Assembly (NCBI RefSeq): GCF_030679875.1
Contig: NZ_JAUXSP010000003.1
Location: 1-64,000 of the forward strand
DNA length: 64,000 nt
Source of the DNA: Phenylobacterium sp.
Lineage (GTDB): Bacteria > Pseudomonadota > Alphaproteobacteria > Caulobacterales > Caulobacteraceae
Direction of reading: 5' to 3'
The notes beneath the pieces were generated by a model. It had not been told where the DNA came from, did not search any database, and saw only the letters and a program-made list of their open reading frames with translations. Of the stretch, positions 8,177 through 18,575 are shown piece after piece (positions within the stretch are counted from its first letter, which is position 1; each line of letters starts with the position of its first letter). Position numbers and translations under genes: made by a program.

Positions 8177-8300
8177 GGTGATCCGCATGCGGGTGAAACC
8201 GATTGAGCCAGAGAATGTGCGCAAAATAGTAAAAACGCTTTTTAATCAGCTATTTACCATGTCGCTACGGGCTAGAGGCAAACCCCGCGAAACACTCCGC

Positions 8301-8376
8301 TGGTGGGCCCGGCAGGACTCGAACCTGCAACCAGACCGTTATGAGCGGCCGGCTCTAACCATTGAGCTACAGGCCC
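8301..8376 (-). tRNA. tRNA with CAU anticodon, probably tRNA-Ile2; island attachment site
   Basis: The minus strand folds as a full cloverleaf: acceptor GGGCCTG/CGGGCCC, D arm GCTC...GAGC, anticodon loop CTCATAA with anticodon CAT, T arm GCAGG-TTCGAGT-CCTGC, then A and an encoded CCA. The CTCATAA loop and overall sequence resemble the lysidine-modified isoleucine tRNA (reads AUA) more than an elongator tRNA-Met; base identity alone cannot fully decide. Its 3' end faces the integrase, so the crossover probably lies in the 3' half. No second copy of this end is visible at 1-8300. Confidence 0.93.
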
Positions 8377-8522
8377 CATCAGCGGAGGGCCTGCGGTTAG
8401 CATGGGCTGCACGCCGCTTAAAGCTCCGGTTCAGGTTCAGCTTGTCAGGGTGGAACGTGAAGGCTGTCGCGGCGCTTTCCGCAGTGGCCTAAGGTCAAGT
8501 TTCAATCGGACTGGAGATTTAC

Positions 8523-9278
8523 ATGAAGACCCTCATGCGCGCTGGCGTGCTCAGCCTGAGCCTCGCGGCCCTGGCGCCGGCCGCCCTGGCCCAGACCCCT
8601 TCGGCCCCCGCCCCGGCCGCGCCGGCGGCGGACTCCATGTTCCGCGCCACCACGCTCAACCTGTCGGGCGTCGGCGAGGTCGATGTGGCGCCGGACATGG
8701 CGACCATCAATCTCGGCGTCCAGACCGAGGCCCCCACCGCCCAGGCCGCCATGCAGGCCAACGCCCAGCAGATGAGCCAGGTGATGGCCGCCCTGAACCG
8801 CGCCGGGATCGAGGGCCGCGACATCCAGACCTCGAACCTCAATCTGAATGCCCAGTACGACTATGTGGAAAATCAGCCGCCCCGTCTTCGTGGCTATCAG
8901 GCGAGCAACCAGGTGACGGTGAAGGTCCGTAACCTGGCCCGTCTCGGGGCGGCGGTGGACGCCACGGTCAATGCCGGCGCAAATCAGATCAACAGCATCA
9001 GCTTTGGTCTGAACGACCGGAGCCAGGCCGAGAATCAGGCGCGTCAGGCCGCCGTGCGCGACCTTCAGGCCAAGGCCCAGCTCTACGCCCAGGCGACCGG
9101 CTACCGGGTTGGACGTCTGGTGACCCTGAGCGAAGGCACGACCTACTCGGCTCCTCAGCCGCCCATGCCCTACATGGCCATGGCCCGCAGTGAGAGCATG
9201 AAGGACTCCACCCCGGTGTCCGGCGGCGAGATGACGGTGCGGGTGGATATTTCGGGCCTCTACGAACTGACCCGATAG
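8523..9278 (+). CDS. SIMPL (DUF541/YggE) domain periplasmic protein
   Basis: 251 residues with a Sec signal (MKTLMRAGVLSLSLAALAP, cleavage near ALA-Q24) and a Pro/Ala-rich linker. The SIMPL/YggE fold follows (about 42-250), with GVGEVDVAPDMATINLGV at its start and a repeated helix-strand layout. YggE relatives are linked to oxidative-stress tolerance; the biochemical role is not known. The first backbone gene after the tRNA; it ends convergent to the next gene, with a shared hairpin. Confidence 0.88.
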   Translation: MKTLMRAGVLSLSLAALAPAALAQTPSAPAPAAPAADSMFRATTLNLSGVGEVDVAPDMATINLGVQTEAPTAQAAMQANAQQMSQVMAALNRAGIEGRDIQTSNLNLNAQYDYVENQPPRLRGYQASNQVTVKVRNLARLGAAVDATVNAGANQINSISFGLNDRSQAENQARQAAVRDLQAKAQLYAQATGYRVGRLVTLSEGTTYSAPQPPMPYMAMARSESMKDSTPVSGGEMTVRVDISGLYELTR

Positions 9279-9287
9279 AGCGACATG

Positions 9288-9314
9288 GGCCTTCGCTCGT
9301 CCTGAGCGGAGGCC
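9288..9314. terminator. Bidirectional hairpin between convergent genes
   Basis: GGCCT-t-CGCTC pairs with GAGCG-g-AGGCC around a 5-nt loop (stem arms 9288-9298 and 9304-9314). It sits between the SIMPL stop and the stop of the opposite-strand lipoprotein. There is no long U run, so terminator function is probable, not certain. Confidence 0.5.
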
Positions 9315-9775
9315 TATTCCATGCCCGCAGAGAACGCGCTGGCCAGCCGATCGGTGATGATCATGCCCGGCAGCGCGCGCTGGCCCTCCATCACCGCGGC
9401 ATAGACCAGATCGCGGCCCGGCACGGGGCCGGCGGCCCAGCCGACGCTTCGGGAGCCGTCAGCGGCGGTGGGACAGCTGGTCGCCACGCCTACAGCCGCC
9501 GGATCGAGGCTTTTCAGGAGGTCTTCGACTGTCCGGTTTGGCTGGTCCTGGCAGCCAGGATAGGACCGCGCGCAGACGGTGTTTGACCCGTAGCGGTAGA
9601 CAATCTTCCCAGAGCTTGGCTCGGCCAGGAGCACGCAGGTGGAGGGATCGCCAATCCGCTGGCCGATCTCCCGGTCCAGGACGGCGGTGTCGATCCCGTC
9701 CGGAGCCGTGGGCGCGCAGGCGGCGGCAAGGAGGGCGGTGGCGGCCAGGCTGAGGATGGCGCGCCAGCGGGCCAT
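9314..9775 (-). CDS. Putative lipoprotein, unknown function
   Basis: 153 residues with a lipoprotein signal (SLAATALLAAAC, lipobox Cys20). The mature part has four further Cys, including CARSYPGCQ, and a segment DLVYAAVMEGQRALPGMII near the end. I do not recognise a family. It begins in a TGATG overlap with the panD stop, so it is co-transcribed and probably translationally coupled with panD, though no functional link is evident. Confidence 0.7.
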   Translation of the reverse strand: MARWRAILSLAATALLAAACAPTAPDGIDTAVLDREIGQRIGDPSTCVLLAEPSSGKIVYRYGSNTVCARSYPGCQDQPNRTVEDLLKSLDPAAVGVATSCPTAADGSRSVGWAAGPVPGRDLVYAAVMEGQRALPGMIITDRLASAFSAGME

Positions 9776-10131
9776 CAGGCGGCCTGCTTCATCTCGTTGC
9801 CATCGCCGAGCAGCACGACCGTGGGGGCATAGTTGCGGGCCTCTTCGGCCGGCAGCATGCCGTAGGTCACCACGATGACCTTGTCGCCCTTCTGAACCAG
9901 GCGAGCGGCCGCGCCGTTCACGCCGATCACTCGGGAACCCCGGGGGGCTTCGATAGCGTAGGTGGTGAAGCGGGCGCCGGTCGTGATGTTGAGCACATCG
10001 ACCTGCTCGTGCGGCAGGATGCCAGAGGCGTCCAGCAGGTCACGGTCGATGGCGATGGAGCCTTCATAGTCCAGGTCAGCCTGAGTCACCGTAGCTCGGT
10101 GAAGCTTGGCCTTCATGAGGGTGACCAGCAT
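9775..10131 (-). CDS. panD: Aspartate 1-decarboxylase proenzyme
   Basis: 118 residues. PanD makes beta-alanine from L-aspartate for pantothenate and coenzyme [21 protein letters not shown] is the family N-terminus, and the self-cleavage site Gly24-Ser25 (YEGS) that yields the pyruvoyl cofactor is in the standard position, which supports the start at 10131. The downstream lipoprotein gene overlaps by one base. A CoaD-like gene lies 4 kb away but not in the same operon. Confidence 0.96.
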   Translation of the reverse strand: MLVTLMKAKLHRATVTQADLDYEGSIAIDRDLLDASGILPHEQVDVLNITTGARFTTYAIEAPRGSRVIGVNGAAARLVQKGDKVIVVTYGMLPAEEARNYAPTVVLLGDGNEMKQAA

Positions 10132-10276
10132 GGGCGGACCGCGTCCTTGCGTTCACGAAAACTGACAAATCCGCCAACCCGAAGGCTGATGGGGAAGAGG
10201 CATATACGCATTCCGGCTCCGCGGTTCAATTGCCGCGTTGCAATAGACTGACCCTAGGGAAGCGCCCGCCAGTCCT

Positions 10277-11203
10277 TTACTGCGTAAGGGATCGTGTCCC
10301 CTGGCGCGGCGCAGCGGCGTCGCGCGTCCCAACCCCGGGCTCGGTATGGCGCCGGAGGAAGGCGCTCAGGTCCTCCAGCACAGGCGCCCGCCCCCGAAGC
10401 GGCCTGGAGAGCGCCAGCAGGATGCCGGCGTGGCCGAGATCTGGGTAGACCCTGGTCTCGACGGCGACACCCTCGGCGCGCAGGGCTGCGGCCAGGGCTG
10501 CGGCGTTGCGCGGCAGGACGACGCTGTCGTCATCGCCGGTGGCCAGGAAGGCCGGCGGCGCCTGCGCGGTCACCTGATTGATCGGCTGGGTGGCGCCAAG
10601 GTCGCCCGCACCGCCGAACACCGCTTGAACCGTCGCACCCTCCAGCGGCAAGAAATCATAGGGTCCGGCCAGACCGGCCACCGCCCGGATGCGGGACGGA
10701 TCGACGCCGGCCGCCTGCAGATAGCGGCGATCCAGACCCAGCATCACCGCATTATAGGCGCCGGCCGAATGGCCGATCAGCACAATCTGGCTGGGATCGC
10801 CCCCATAGCGCGCGGCGTTCTCCACGGCCCAGGCGACGGCTAGGGCGCCGTCCTCCAGAAAGCTCGGATAGGCGACCTCCGGATAGAGCCGGTAGTCCGG
10901 CGCGAGCGCCAGGAAGCCCTCGGCCGCCAGGGCCCGGCCGACCCAACCATAGTCCTGCCGCCGGCCGGCCTCCCAGGTCCCGCCATAAAAGAACACCGCC
11001 ACCGGCGCGCCCTTTGCGCCCTGCGGGGGGGCGTAGAGATCCAGTCGCTGACGGGGCGCCTCGCCATAGGCCAGGCCCTGGCCGGCCTGTTGGGCGCGGT
11101 CGGTCGGCGTCAGGTTGGCGAAGGCGGTCAGCGGCGAACAGGCGCTCAGGGCCAGGGCGAGGGCGGCGAACGCCAGAGCCTGACGCAGGGGCGGCAAGGT
11201 CAT
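10277..11203 (-). CDS. Alpha/beta hydrolase (esterase/BD-FAE-like) lipoprotein
   Basis: 308 residues from the ATG at 11203, which opens a lipoprotein signal (ALAFAALALALSAC, lipobox Cys). The hydrolase fold shows an oxyanion-type FFYGGTW, nucleophile elbow GHSAGAYNA, an Asp in ATGDDDSVV and the His in YPDLGHAG, so a complete catalytic triad. Carboxylesterase or acylpeptidase-like activity is likely, substrate unknown. Divergent from the serine hydrolase gene across about 90 bp. The longer frame to 11275 lacks signal-peptide character. Confidence 0.87.
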   Translation of the reverse strand: MTLPPLRQALAFAALALALSACSPLTAFANLTPTDRAQQAGQGLAYGEAPRQRLDLYAPPQGAKGAPVAVFFYGGTWEAGRRQDYGWVGRALAAEGFLALAPDYRLYPEVAYPSFLEDGALAVAWAVENAARYGGDPSQIVLIGHSAGAYNAVMLGLDRRYLQAAGVDPSRIRAVAGLAGPYDFLPLEGATVQAVFGGAGDLGATQPINQVTAQAPPAFLATGDDDSVVLPRNAAALAAALRAEGVAVETRVYPDLGHAGILLALSRPLRGRAPVLEDLSAFLRRHTEPGVGTRDAAAPRQGTRSLTQ

Positions 11204-11293
11204 GGTCAGGGGACTCCTTGGTTCGGCTTGACGCGGGCCCGATGGCCCAGCGCTATGGCGGCCAGCGCACCACATGAACCACTGTACGAACGG

Positions 11294-12538
11294 ATGACAC
11301 CGATGGATGGCGAATTCTCCGCAAGCGGCCTTGAGGCGATCGGTCCGGCCTTGCAGGGCGTGGTCGAGGCCGGCGACCTGTCGGGCTTCGTGACCCTGGT
11401 CTGGCGCCGAGGCGAGGTGGTCCAGGTGAATACGGTGGGGCGGCGGGACGTTGCGGGCGACAAGCCCATGACCCGGGACACCATCTTCCGCATCGCTTCA
11501 ATGACCAAGCCGATCACCTCGGTCGCCGCCCTCATGCTGCTGGAGCAAGGCCGGCTGAAGCTGGACGATCCGATCACCCACTGGGCCCCGGAATTCGCCG
11601 ACATGCAGGTGCTCAATGCCGCCGACGGCCCCCTGGACCAGACGACGCCGGCGACCCGCGACATCACCATCGAAGACCTGATGACCCACCGGGCGGGTCT
11701 GGCCTATGGCTTCACCTCCATGGGGCCCATCGCCCAGGCCCATGAAAAGGCCCTTGGCCCGGCCCTCGGCACCCCATTGACCCCGGACGAGTGGATGAAG
11801 CGCTTAGGCGGGCTGCCGCTCAGCTACCAGCCCGGCGCGCGGTTCCACTACAGCCACGCCACCGATGTCCTGGGCTTCATTGTCGCCCGCATCGAGGGCA
11901 AGCCCCTGGATCAGGTGCTGCAGGATCGCGTCTTCGGGCCGCTCTCCATGACCGACACCGCCTTCCACGTGCCGCCGGAGAAGCTGGACCGGGCGGCGGG
12001 TCTCTACCGGATCAACCCCGAGACCGATGTGATGGAGGAGGTCGCCTTCCCCTACCATCAGGCGCCGCCGGTCTTCGCCGCGGGCGGCGGCGGGCTGGTC
12101 TCGACCGCCGACGACTATCTGACGTTCGCCCGCCTGATGCTGGGCCAGGGGGAGGTCGACGGCGTGCGACTGCTGAAGCCCCAGACCCTGGAAATGATGA
12201 CCGCCGACCGCCTGACCGAGGCGCAGAAGGCGATCCCCTTCATGGGAATTCCCTTCTGGCTGGGCCAGGGTTTCGGTCTGGGCGTCTCAGTGATCACCGA
12301 TCCGGTGAAGCAGGCCTGGATGGGGGCCGGACACGACGGCGCCTTTGGCTGGCCCGGCGCCTTTGGCACCTGGTGGCAGGCCGATCCCCAGGCCGACATG
12401 GTCCTGATCTACCTGATCCAGAACTCCATGCCGCTTGGGCCGGAGGCCGCAGCGCAACTGGCCACGGGCCAGCGCATGGGCGGCCGCGCGGCCCTGCCCG
12501 TCTTTCAGAAGATGGTCTACGGCGCCCTGGGCGGCTGA
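11294..12538 (+). CDS. Serine hydrolase of the beta-lactamase/penicillin-binding class C family
   Basis: 414 residues from the ATG at 11294 (an ATG three codons later is also possible). Ser-x-x-Lys appears as ASMTKPI with its nucleophile Ser, and the second motif is YSH (FHYSHATDVLGF) in place of Tyr-x-Asn. No signal peptide is visible, so a cytoplasmic esterase-like enzyme (EstB-type) is more likely than a resistance beta-lactamase. The frame upstream of 11294 overlaps the divergent promoter and is unlikely to be coding. Converges on a small secreted protein. Confidence 0.88.
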   Translation: MTPMDGEFSASGLEAIGPALQGVVEAGDLSGFVTLVWRRGEVVQVNTVGRRDVAGDKPMTRDTIFRIASMTKPITSVAALMLLEQGRLKLDDPITHWAPEFADMQVLNAADGPLDQTTPATRDITIEDLMTHRAGLAYGFTSMGPIAQAHEKALGPALGTPLTPDEWMKRLGGLPLSYQPGARFHYSHATDVLGFIVARIEGKPLDQVLQDRVFGPLSMTDTAFHVPPEKLDRAAGLYRINPETDVMEEVAFPYHQAPPVFAAGGGGLVSTADDYLTFARLMLGQGEVDGVRLLKPQTLEMMTADRLTEAQKAIPFMGIPFWLGQGFGLGVSVITDPVKQAWMGAGHDGAFGWPGAFGTWWQADPQADMVLIYLIQNSMPLGPEAAAQLATGQRMGGRAALPVFQKMVYGALGG

Positions 12539-12555
12539 GCCGCCCAGGCGGCGCC
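12521..12555. terminator. Strong hairpin with the stop codon in its loop
   Basis: CCTGGGCGGC (12526-12535) pairs perfectly with GCCGCCCAGG (12539-12548); the three loop bases are the TGA stop of the serine hydrolase. An outer GGCGC/GCGCC pair extends the stem. It lies between convergent genes. There is no U run on either side. Confidence 0.5.
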
Positions 12556-12557
12556 CA

Positions 12558-12914
12558 TCAGCCCCGGGGGGCGACGCAGATCGGCTTGCCCTGGAACAGG
12601 TCGCCGATCAGGCTGCCATCGCGGGCGGCTTCCCGGCGCGCGGCGTTGAGCGACACGGTCTCCCCTGGCGCGGCCTGACCCGGCGCGCAGACGGCGACCT
12701 TGGTCCGCATGCCTTGCGGGCAGCTGCAGATGTCCTCGCGCTTGTCCAGGCGGCTGGCGGGCACCTTGCACACGACGGGCAGGGTCGCGCCGCCGACGTC
12801 CAGACAGACCTCTGTGGTCGTCGGCGTGAGATAGTCCCGGCTCCGCTCCTGGGCGTGGGCGGCGCCGGCGAAGCTCAGGGCCGCCAGGGCGGCCAGAATG
12901 GTCAGTCGAGTCAT
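12558..12914 (-). CDS. Small secreted protein, unknown function
   Basis: 118 residues from the ATG at 12914, preceded by GGAGGA at good spacing, which decides the start. A signal peptide (LTILAALAALSFAGAAHA) is followed by about 96 mature residues with five Cys (CLDV, CKV, CSC, CAPG, CVAP), so probably disulfide-bonded in the periplasm. No family recognised. Confidence 0.75.
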   Translation of the reverse strand: MTRLTILAALAALSFAGAAHAQERSRDYLTPTTTEVCLDVGGATLPVVCKVPASRLDKREDICSCPQGMRTKVAVCAPGQAAPGETVSLNAARREAARDGSLIGDLFQGKPICVAPRG

Positions 12915-13007
12915 GGCGCGTAATCCTCCACCGCCCATAAGCCTTGGAAATGCGGCGTGTTTCAGGCGCGCCTTCCCCTGCTCGTCTGGCTGGGCTATGG
13001 GCCCATC

Positions 13008-13628
13008 ATGAGCCTGCGCCCCCTCTTCGTCACCCAGATCTATGAGTCCAGCCTCGCCCAGGAGCCGGGCTTTGACGATTTCAACGCCGAGCTTGAGGAA
13101 GCCGTCGAGATGCTGGCCGCCGAGGACGGCGCCGGCCGGGCCTGGTGCAAGGCCAACGCCTATGGGGGCTATACCTCCTACGCGTCCCTGGATGACCTGC
13201 CCCAGCGGGCGACAGTGTTCGGCCTGCTCAAGACAAGGCTCGACCGTCACGCCAAGACCTATGCCCAGGCCCTGAACCTCGACCTCGGCGCCCGGCGGCT
13301 GAAGCTCGACAGCCTGTGGGTCAATCTGCTGAAGCCCGGCGCCGGCCACAGCGGTCACATCCACCCCCACAGCGTGTTGTCGGGCACGATCTATGTGCGC
13401 ACACCGCCCGGCGCCAGCGCGCTGAAGCTGGAGGATCCCCGCCTCCCCCTGATGATGGCCGCGCCGCCTCGCCTGGCCGACGCGCCAGAGGCCGAGCGCG
13501 CCTTCGTCTATCTGCAGCCGCAACCCGGCACGATCCTGATGTGGGAAAGCTGGTTGCGCCACGAGGTGCCGGCCAACGCCGCCAGGACGCCCCGGATCAG
13601 CATCAGCTTCAACTACGGCTGGCGGTGA
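13008..13628 (+). CDS. Putative 2OG-Fe(II) oxygenase, TIGR02466 family
   Basis: 206 residues from the ATG at 13008 (MSLRPLFVTQIYESSL). The metal region HSGHIHPHSVLSGTIYV and a distal SWLRHEVPANA with RISISFNYGW give the double-stranded beta-helix His/Asp-type ligand pattern of this family. Length is normal for TIGR02466. Substrate unknown. Divergent from the small secreted gene. Confidence 0.82.
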   Translation: MSLRPLFVTQIYESSLAQEPGFDDFNAELEEAVEMLAAEDGAGRAWCKANAYGGYTSYASLDDLPQRATVFGLLKTRLDRHAKTYAQALNLDLGARRLKLDSLWVNLLKPGAGHSGHIHPHSVLSGTIYVRTPPGASALKLEDPRLPLMMAAPPRLADAPEAERAFVYLQPQPGTILMWESWLRHEVPANAARTPRISISFNYGWR

Positions 13629-13705
13629 AAAACCCGCGTTCACCATCCTTGAAAGCGGGACCTTAACCGCAAGGCTGCAGTCTGTGGGCGCAGGAGAACC
13701 CGCCC

Positions 13706-13933
13706 ATGGACCCGATCGCCACCGCCAGCTACGGCATGCTCGCCGCCAGCCGCCGCTTCGAAGCCTCCGCCCAGCGCACCGCCACCATGGGCGTCGAAGG
13801 CTCGACCACCAGCTATGAACAGGAGGCCGTCGAGCAGATCACGGCCAAGCACCAGTTCAAGGCCAACCTCGCCACCATCGGCGCGGCCCAGGACATGTGG
13901 GACGCCCTTCTGCGCCTGCAGGAACGCCGCTGA
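13706..13933 (+). CDS. Small protein joining flagellar rod/hook-like N and C termini
   Basis: 75 residues. The N-terminus (ATASYGMLAASRRFEASAQ) resembles the N-terminal helix of axial flagellar proteins such as FlgB, FlgC and FlgE. The C-terminus (HQFKANLATIGAAQDMWDAL) resembles their C-terminal helix, with almost nothing between. It could be a mini axial protein or a regulator that packs against axial helices. GGAGAA lies 10 bp upstream of the ATG. The family resemblance is by eye. Confidence 0.7.
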   Translation: MDPIATASYGMLAASRRFEASAQRTATMGVEGSTTSYEQEAVEQITAKHQFKANLATIGAAQDMWDALLRLQERR

Positions 13934-14022
13934 CCCCTAGCCGTAGCCGATGACAGCGCGACGCCCCTTGCGCCTGGCGCGTCGGCGACGGAGGCTGCAT
14001 CTCAGACCCACAGGTGTTTGAG

Positions 14023-14577
14023 ATGCAGATGCACAAGGCCCACCGGACCAAGGCGCTCTATGCCGGGTCGTTCGATCCCGTGACCCGGGGCCATCTCGAC
14101 ATCATCCGCAAGGCGCTGACCACCTTCGACGCCGTCCATGTCGCCGTGGGCACCAATGTCCGCAAACAGCGGGCCTTCAGCGTCGAACAGAGCACCGAGC
14201 TTATCCGCCGTTCAGTGCTCGACCTGTGGCCCGAGGCCGGCGCGATCCTCGACCAGTCCCTGGAGGTCGGCGAATATGCCCGCCAGAGCCTGGTCCGCTA
14301 CGCCCGGGCCATCGGCGCCACCCACATCGTGCGCGGCCTGCGCGAGGCCACCAACTTCCACGAGGAATTCAACCTGCACGGCCTGGCCGAGCGGCTCGAC
14401 CCGACCATCCCCATGGTCCACTTCATCTGCGACGCCCAGTTCCTGCACGTCTCCTCCAGCACCGCCAAGGAGCTGGAATCCGTCGGCGAAGACATCAGCT
14501 GGCTGGTCATGCCGTCGGTGGAGGAAGCCTTCCGGGCGCGGCGGGCGACGTCGGACGCCCACGCCCTAGGGGGGTAA
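14023..14577 (+). CDS. coaD: Pantetheine-phosphate adenylyltransferase (CoaD-like)
   Basis: 184 residues from ATG 14023, preceded by AGG at 8 bp; the frame also opens at a GTG at 14014. Nucleotidyltransferase signature YAGSFDPVTRGHLDII, Lys in VRKQRAFS, IVRGLREATNFHEEF and SSSTAKELE match CoaD, the penultimate step of CoA synthesis. It is about 20 residues longer than usual and the middle region diverges from standard CoaD, so a paralogue with another acceptor cannot be excluded. Shares a terminator with rpoD. Confidence 0.83.
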   Translation: MQMHKAHRTKALYAGSFDPVTRGHLDIIRKALTTFDAVHVAVGTNVRKQRAFSVEQSTELIRRSVLDLWPEAGAILDQSLEVGEYARQSLVRYARAIGATHIVRGLREATNFHEEFNLHGLAERLDPTIPMVHFICDAQFLHVSSSTAKELESVGEDISWLVMPSVEEAFRARRATSDAHALGG

Positions 14578-14595
14578 GACGCCGACCACGAAAAA

Positions 14596-14615
14596 CCCCG
14601 CCGTTTCCGGCGGGG
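14596..14615. terminator. Bidirectional intrinsic terminator between coaD and rpoD
   Basis: CCCCGCCG (14596-14603) pairs with CGGCGGGG (14608-14615) around a 4-nt loop. It is preceded by AAAAA, which gives a U run for the minus-strand rpoD transcript; the plus side has only TCTT. Confidence 0.85.
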
Positions 14616-14625
14616 TCTTGAGGTC

Positions 14626-16557
<1,932 letters not shown>

Positions 16558-16656
16558 CGAATTCTCCGGTTCGGTCCGTCGCCTCATGCAAGGAACGGGC
16601 CGATTATGACTAACAGGGGCCGGAACGGCCGTATCAAGTACGACCCGAAACCGGCT

Positions 16657-18546
16657 TCAATCGTTCCACTCTCTGGTCGCGCGTCTGAGTGCGTCACGTT
16701 CCCCCTTGAGTCGCTCGAAGGCTTCCATGTCCGAACGTCCCCGAAGGTTTCCCTTCGAGGCGTCGAGCGCCTTGTCGAGCGACGCCAGCCGTGAGAGGCG
16801 GGCGAAGGCTTGCGACCACTGCGAATTCGCGGCTTCGAGGGAGACATCCTGTTTCAAAAAGGGCGCGCCCGATTTCGCGGCGGCCCGGTCGATGTCTGTC
16901 AGCAGCGTATTAAACCCGCATAATGCGAGATGGCGCGTCAGGGTCGCTGAGTCAAGGTGGTCGGACTCCAGCCGCAGGCGAATGATTTCCTTCACCAATT
17001 CGCAAAGCGCCGGCTCACCGAAGCCATCGGTGGCGAAGGCGTCCTCCAGATGGGTGTCGAGAACGGCCGGATATGCCAGCGCAAAGGCGGCCAGGGCGGC
17101 CGGCGTCGCCTCCAGCCCGGTGGCCAGTTGGCCCGCTGCGGCCTTGCCCCGGGCGGTGGGCGGCTGCGGGGTTTCCCAGGCGCCTGGGCCCTTCCAGCGT
17201 CCCTGCCGCGCGCCGGAGGGGCGCCATGGCGGGCGGGCGCCTGGTCCGGCGTCAGCCTTGCGGAAGATGCCGTCATAGCGCTCCAGCAAGTCCTGCCGGT
17301 AAGCCTGCTGAAGATCAGCGTCGGCGATGGACGCCGCGGCCTGCCGCAGTCGCCCCTTCAAGCCGGCCCGCCGCTCCGGAGTGTCCAGGGGCTCCAGATC
17401 ACGTTCGCGGTCGAACAGGGCCTGGACGAAGGGCGTGGTGTTGGCCAGCTGCTGGCGCAGGGCGACGGCCCCCTGCTCGCGCAGCACGTCGTCGGGATCC
17501 TTGCCCCCCTCCACCAGGGAGAACTGGAAGCTTTTGCCGGGCTTGAGGATCGGCAGGGCGCGGTCCATGGCCCGGGAGGCGGCCTGCTGACCGGCCCGGT
17601 CGCCGTCGAAACAGAGAGTCGGCTCAGGATGCAGCCGCCAGAGCATCTCCATCTGCTCCTCCGTCAGCGCTGTGCCCATGGGCGCCACGGCCGCCACCCC
17701 GGCCCGATGACAGGCGATGGCGTCCATATAGCCCTCGACCACCACCAGCGCCGGGCTCTCGCCGGAGGGCGCGGCGCCGAGGATCTTGCGCGCCTCGCCC
17801 ATGCCATAGAGCACATGGCCCTTGTGGAAGACCGAGGTCTCCGGCCCGTTCAGGTACTTGGCGCGAGCCTTGGGATCCATGGCCCGGCCGCCAAACGAGA
17901 CGATGCGGCCTCGCCCGTCGGCGATGGGGAACATGATGCGGTCGCGGAACCGGTCATAGGGCGCCCCGCCGTCCTCCGGCGCGATCAGCAGGCCGGCCTC
18001 CACCAGCTCGCCAGGCCGAGCGCCCTTGGCCACCAGATAGTCCTTCAGCGCGGTGCGGCCGCCCGGCGCGTAGCCGATGCCAAACCGCGCCCATTCCGTC
18101 TCCGGCAGGCCGCGGCCTTCCAGATAGTCCCGGGCGTCCCGGCCGACCGGCCGGCGCAGCTCGGCCTGGAACCAGGCCCCGGCCTGCTCCAACCACTCGG
18201 CCAGGCCCTGGCGCACCCGGTCGCGCTCGGCCGACTGGGGATCGGGGGCCGGCATGGGCACGCCCGCCTCGGCGGCCAGCCGCTCGACCGCCTCCATGAA
18301 GGTCAGCCGCTCGGTCTCCTGCAGGAAGGTGATCAGGTCGCCGTTCTTGCCGGACGAGAAATCGAAGAACTGGCCCTTGTCGTCGTTGACGAAGAAGGAC
18401 GGACTGCGTTCCTTGGTGAAGGGGGAGAGCCCCACGAACTCCCGGCCCTGCTTGCGCAGCTTCACCGTGCGCCCGATCACGTCGGAGGGGCGCAGGCGGG
18501 CCTTGATCTCGTCGAGGAAGCGTTCGTCGATCTTCACCCCCGACAT
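16657..18546 (-). CDS. dnaG: DNA primase with degenerate zinc-finger residues
   Basis: 629 residues. The N-terminal CHC2-type domain, the RNA polymerase core with RYDRFRDRIMFPI-like and KGHVLYG segments, the Toprim motif VVVEGYMDAIA and the DGD triad region (CFDGDRAGQQAA) are all present, plus a C-terminal helicase-binding region. It makes RNA primers for replication. Oddly, the zinc ligands are absent: GLSPFTKE stands where GLCPFHxE is usual and FFDFSSGKNGD where the FxCFxCGxxGD pair should be. The rest is normal length, so this looks like a lineage trait and not decay. Confidence 0.97.
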   Translation of the reverse strand: MSGVKIDERFLDEIKARLRPSDVIGRTVKLRKQGREFVGLSPFTKERSPSFFVNDDKGQFFDFSSGKNGDLITFLQETERLTFMEAVERLAAEAGVPMPAPDPQSAERDRVRQGLAEWLEQAGAWFQAELRRPVGRDARDYLEGRGLPETEWARFGIGYAPGGRTALKDYLVAKGARPGELVEAGLLIAPEDGGAPYDRFRDRIMFPIADGRGRIVSFGGRAMDPKARAKYLNGPETSVFHKGHVLYGMGEARKILGAAPSGESPALVVVEGYMDAIACHRAGVAAVAPMGTALTEEQMEMLWRLHPEPTLCFDGDRAGQQAASRAMDRALPILKPGKSFQFSLVEGGKDPDDVLREQGAVALRQQLANTTPFVQALFDRERDLEPLDTPERRAGLKGRLRQAAASIADADLQQAYRQDLLERYDGIFRKADAGPGARPPWRPSGARQGRWKGPGAWETPQPPTARGKAAAGQLATGLEATPAALAAFALAYPAVLDTHLEDAFATDGFGEPALCELVKEIIRLRLESDHLDSATLTRHLALCGFNTLLTDIDRAAAKSGAPFLKQDVSLEAANSQWSQAFARLSRLASLDKALDASKGNLRGRSDMEAFERLKGERDALRRATREWND

Positions 18547-18575
18547 ATGCGCCAGGGTCCAGCCTCCGTCACCCT

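Noticed and set aside
1..8300. CRISPR array or prophage structural genes in the island
   Set aside because: No regularly spaced direct repeats and no capsid, portal or tail motifs were seen.
8301..8376. Reading the tRNA as elongator tRNA-Met
   Set aside because: The anticodon is CAT, but the CTCATAA loop and stems are closer to lysidine tRNA-Ile2; not fully excluded.
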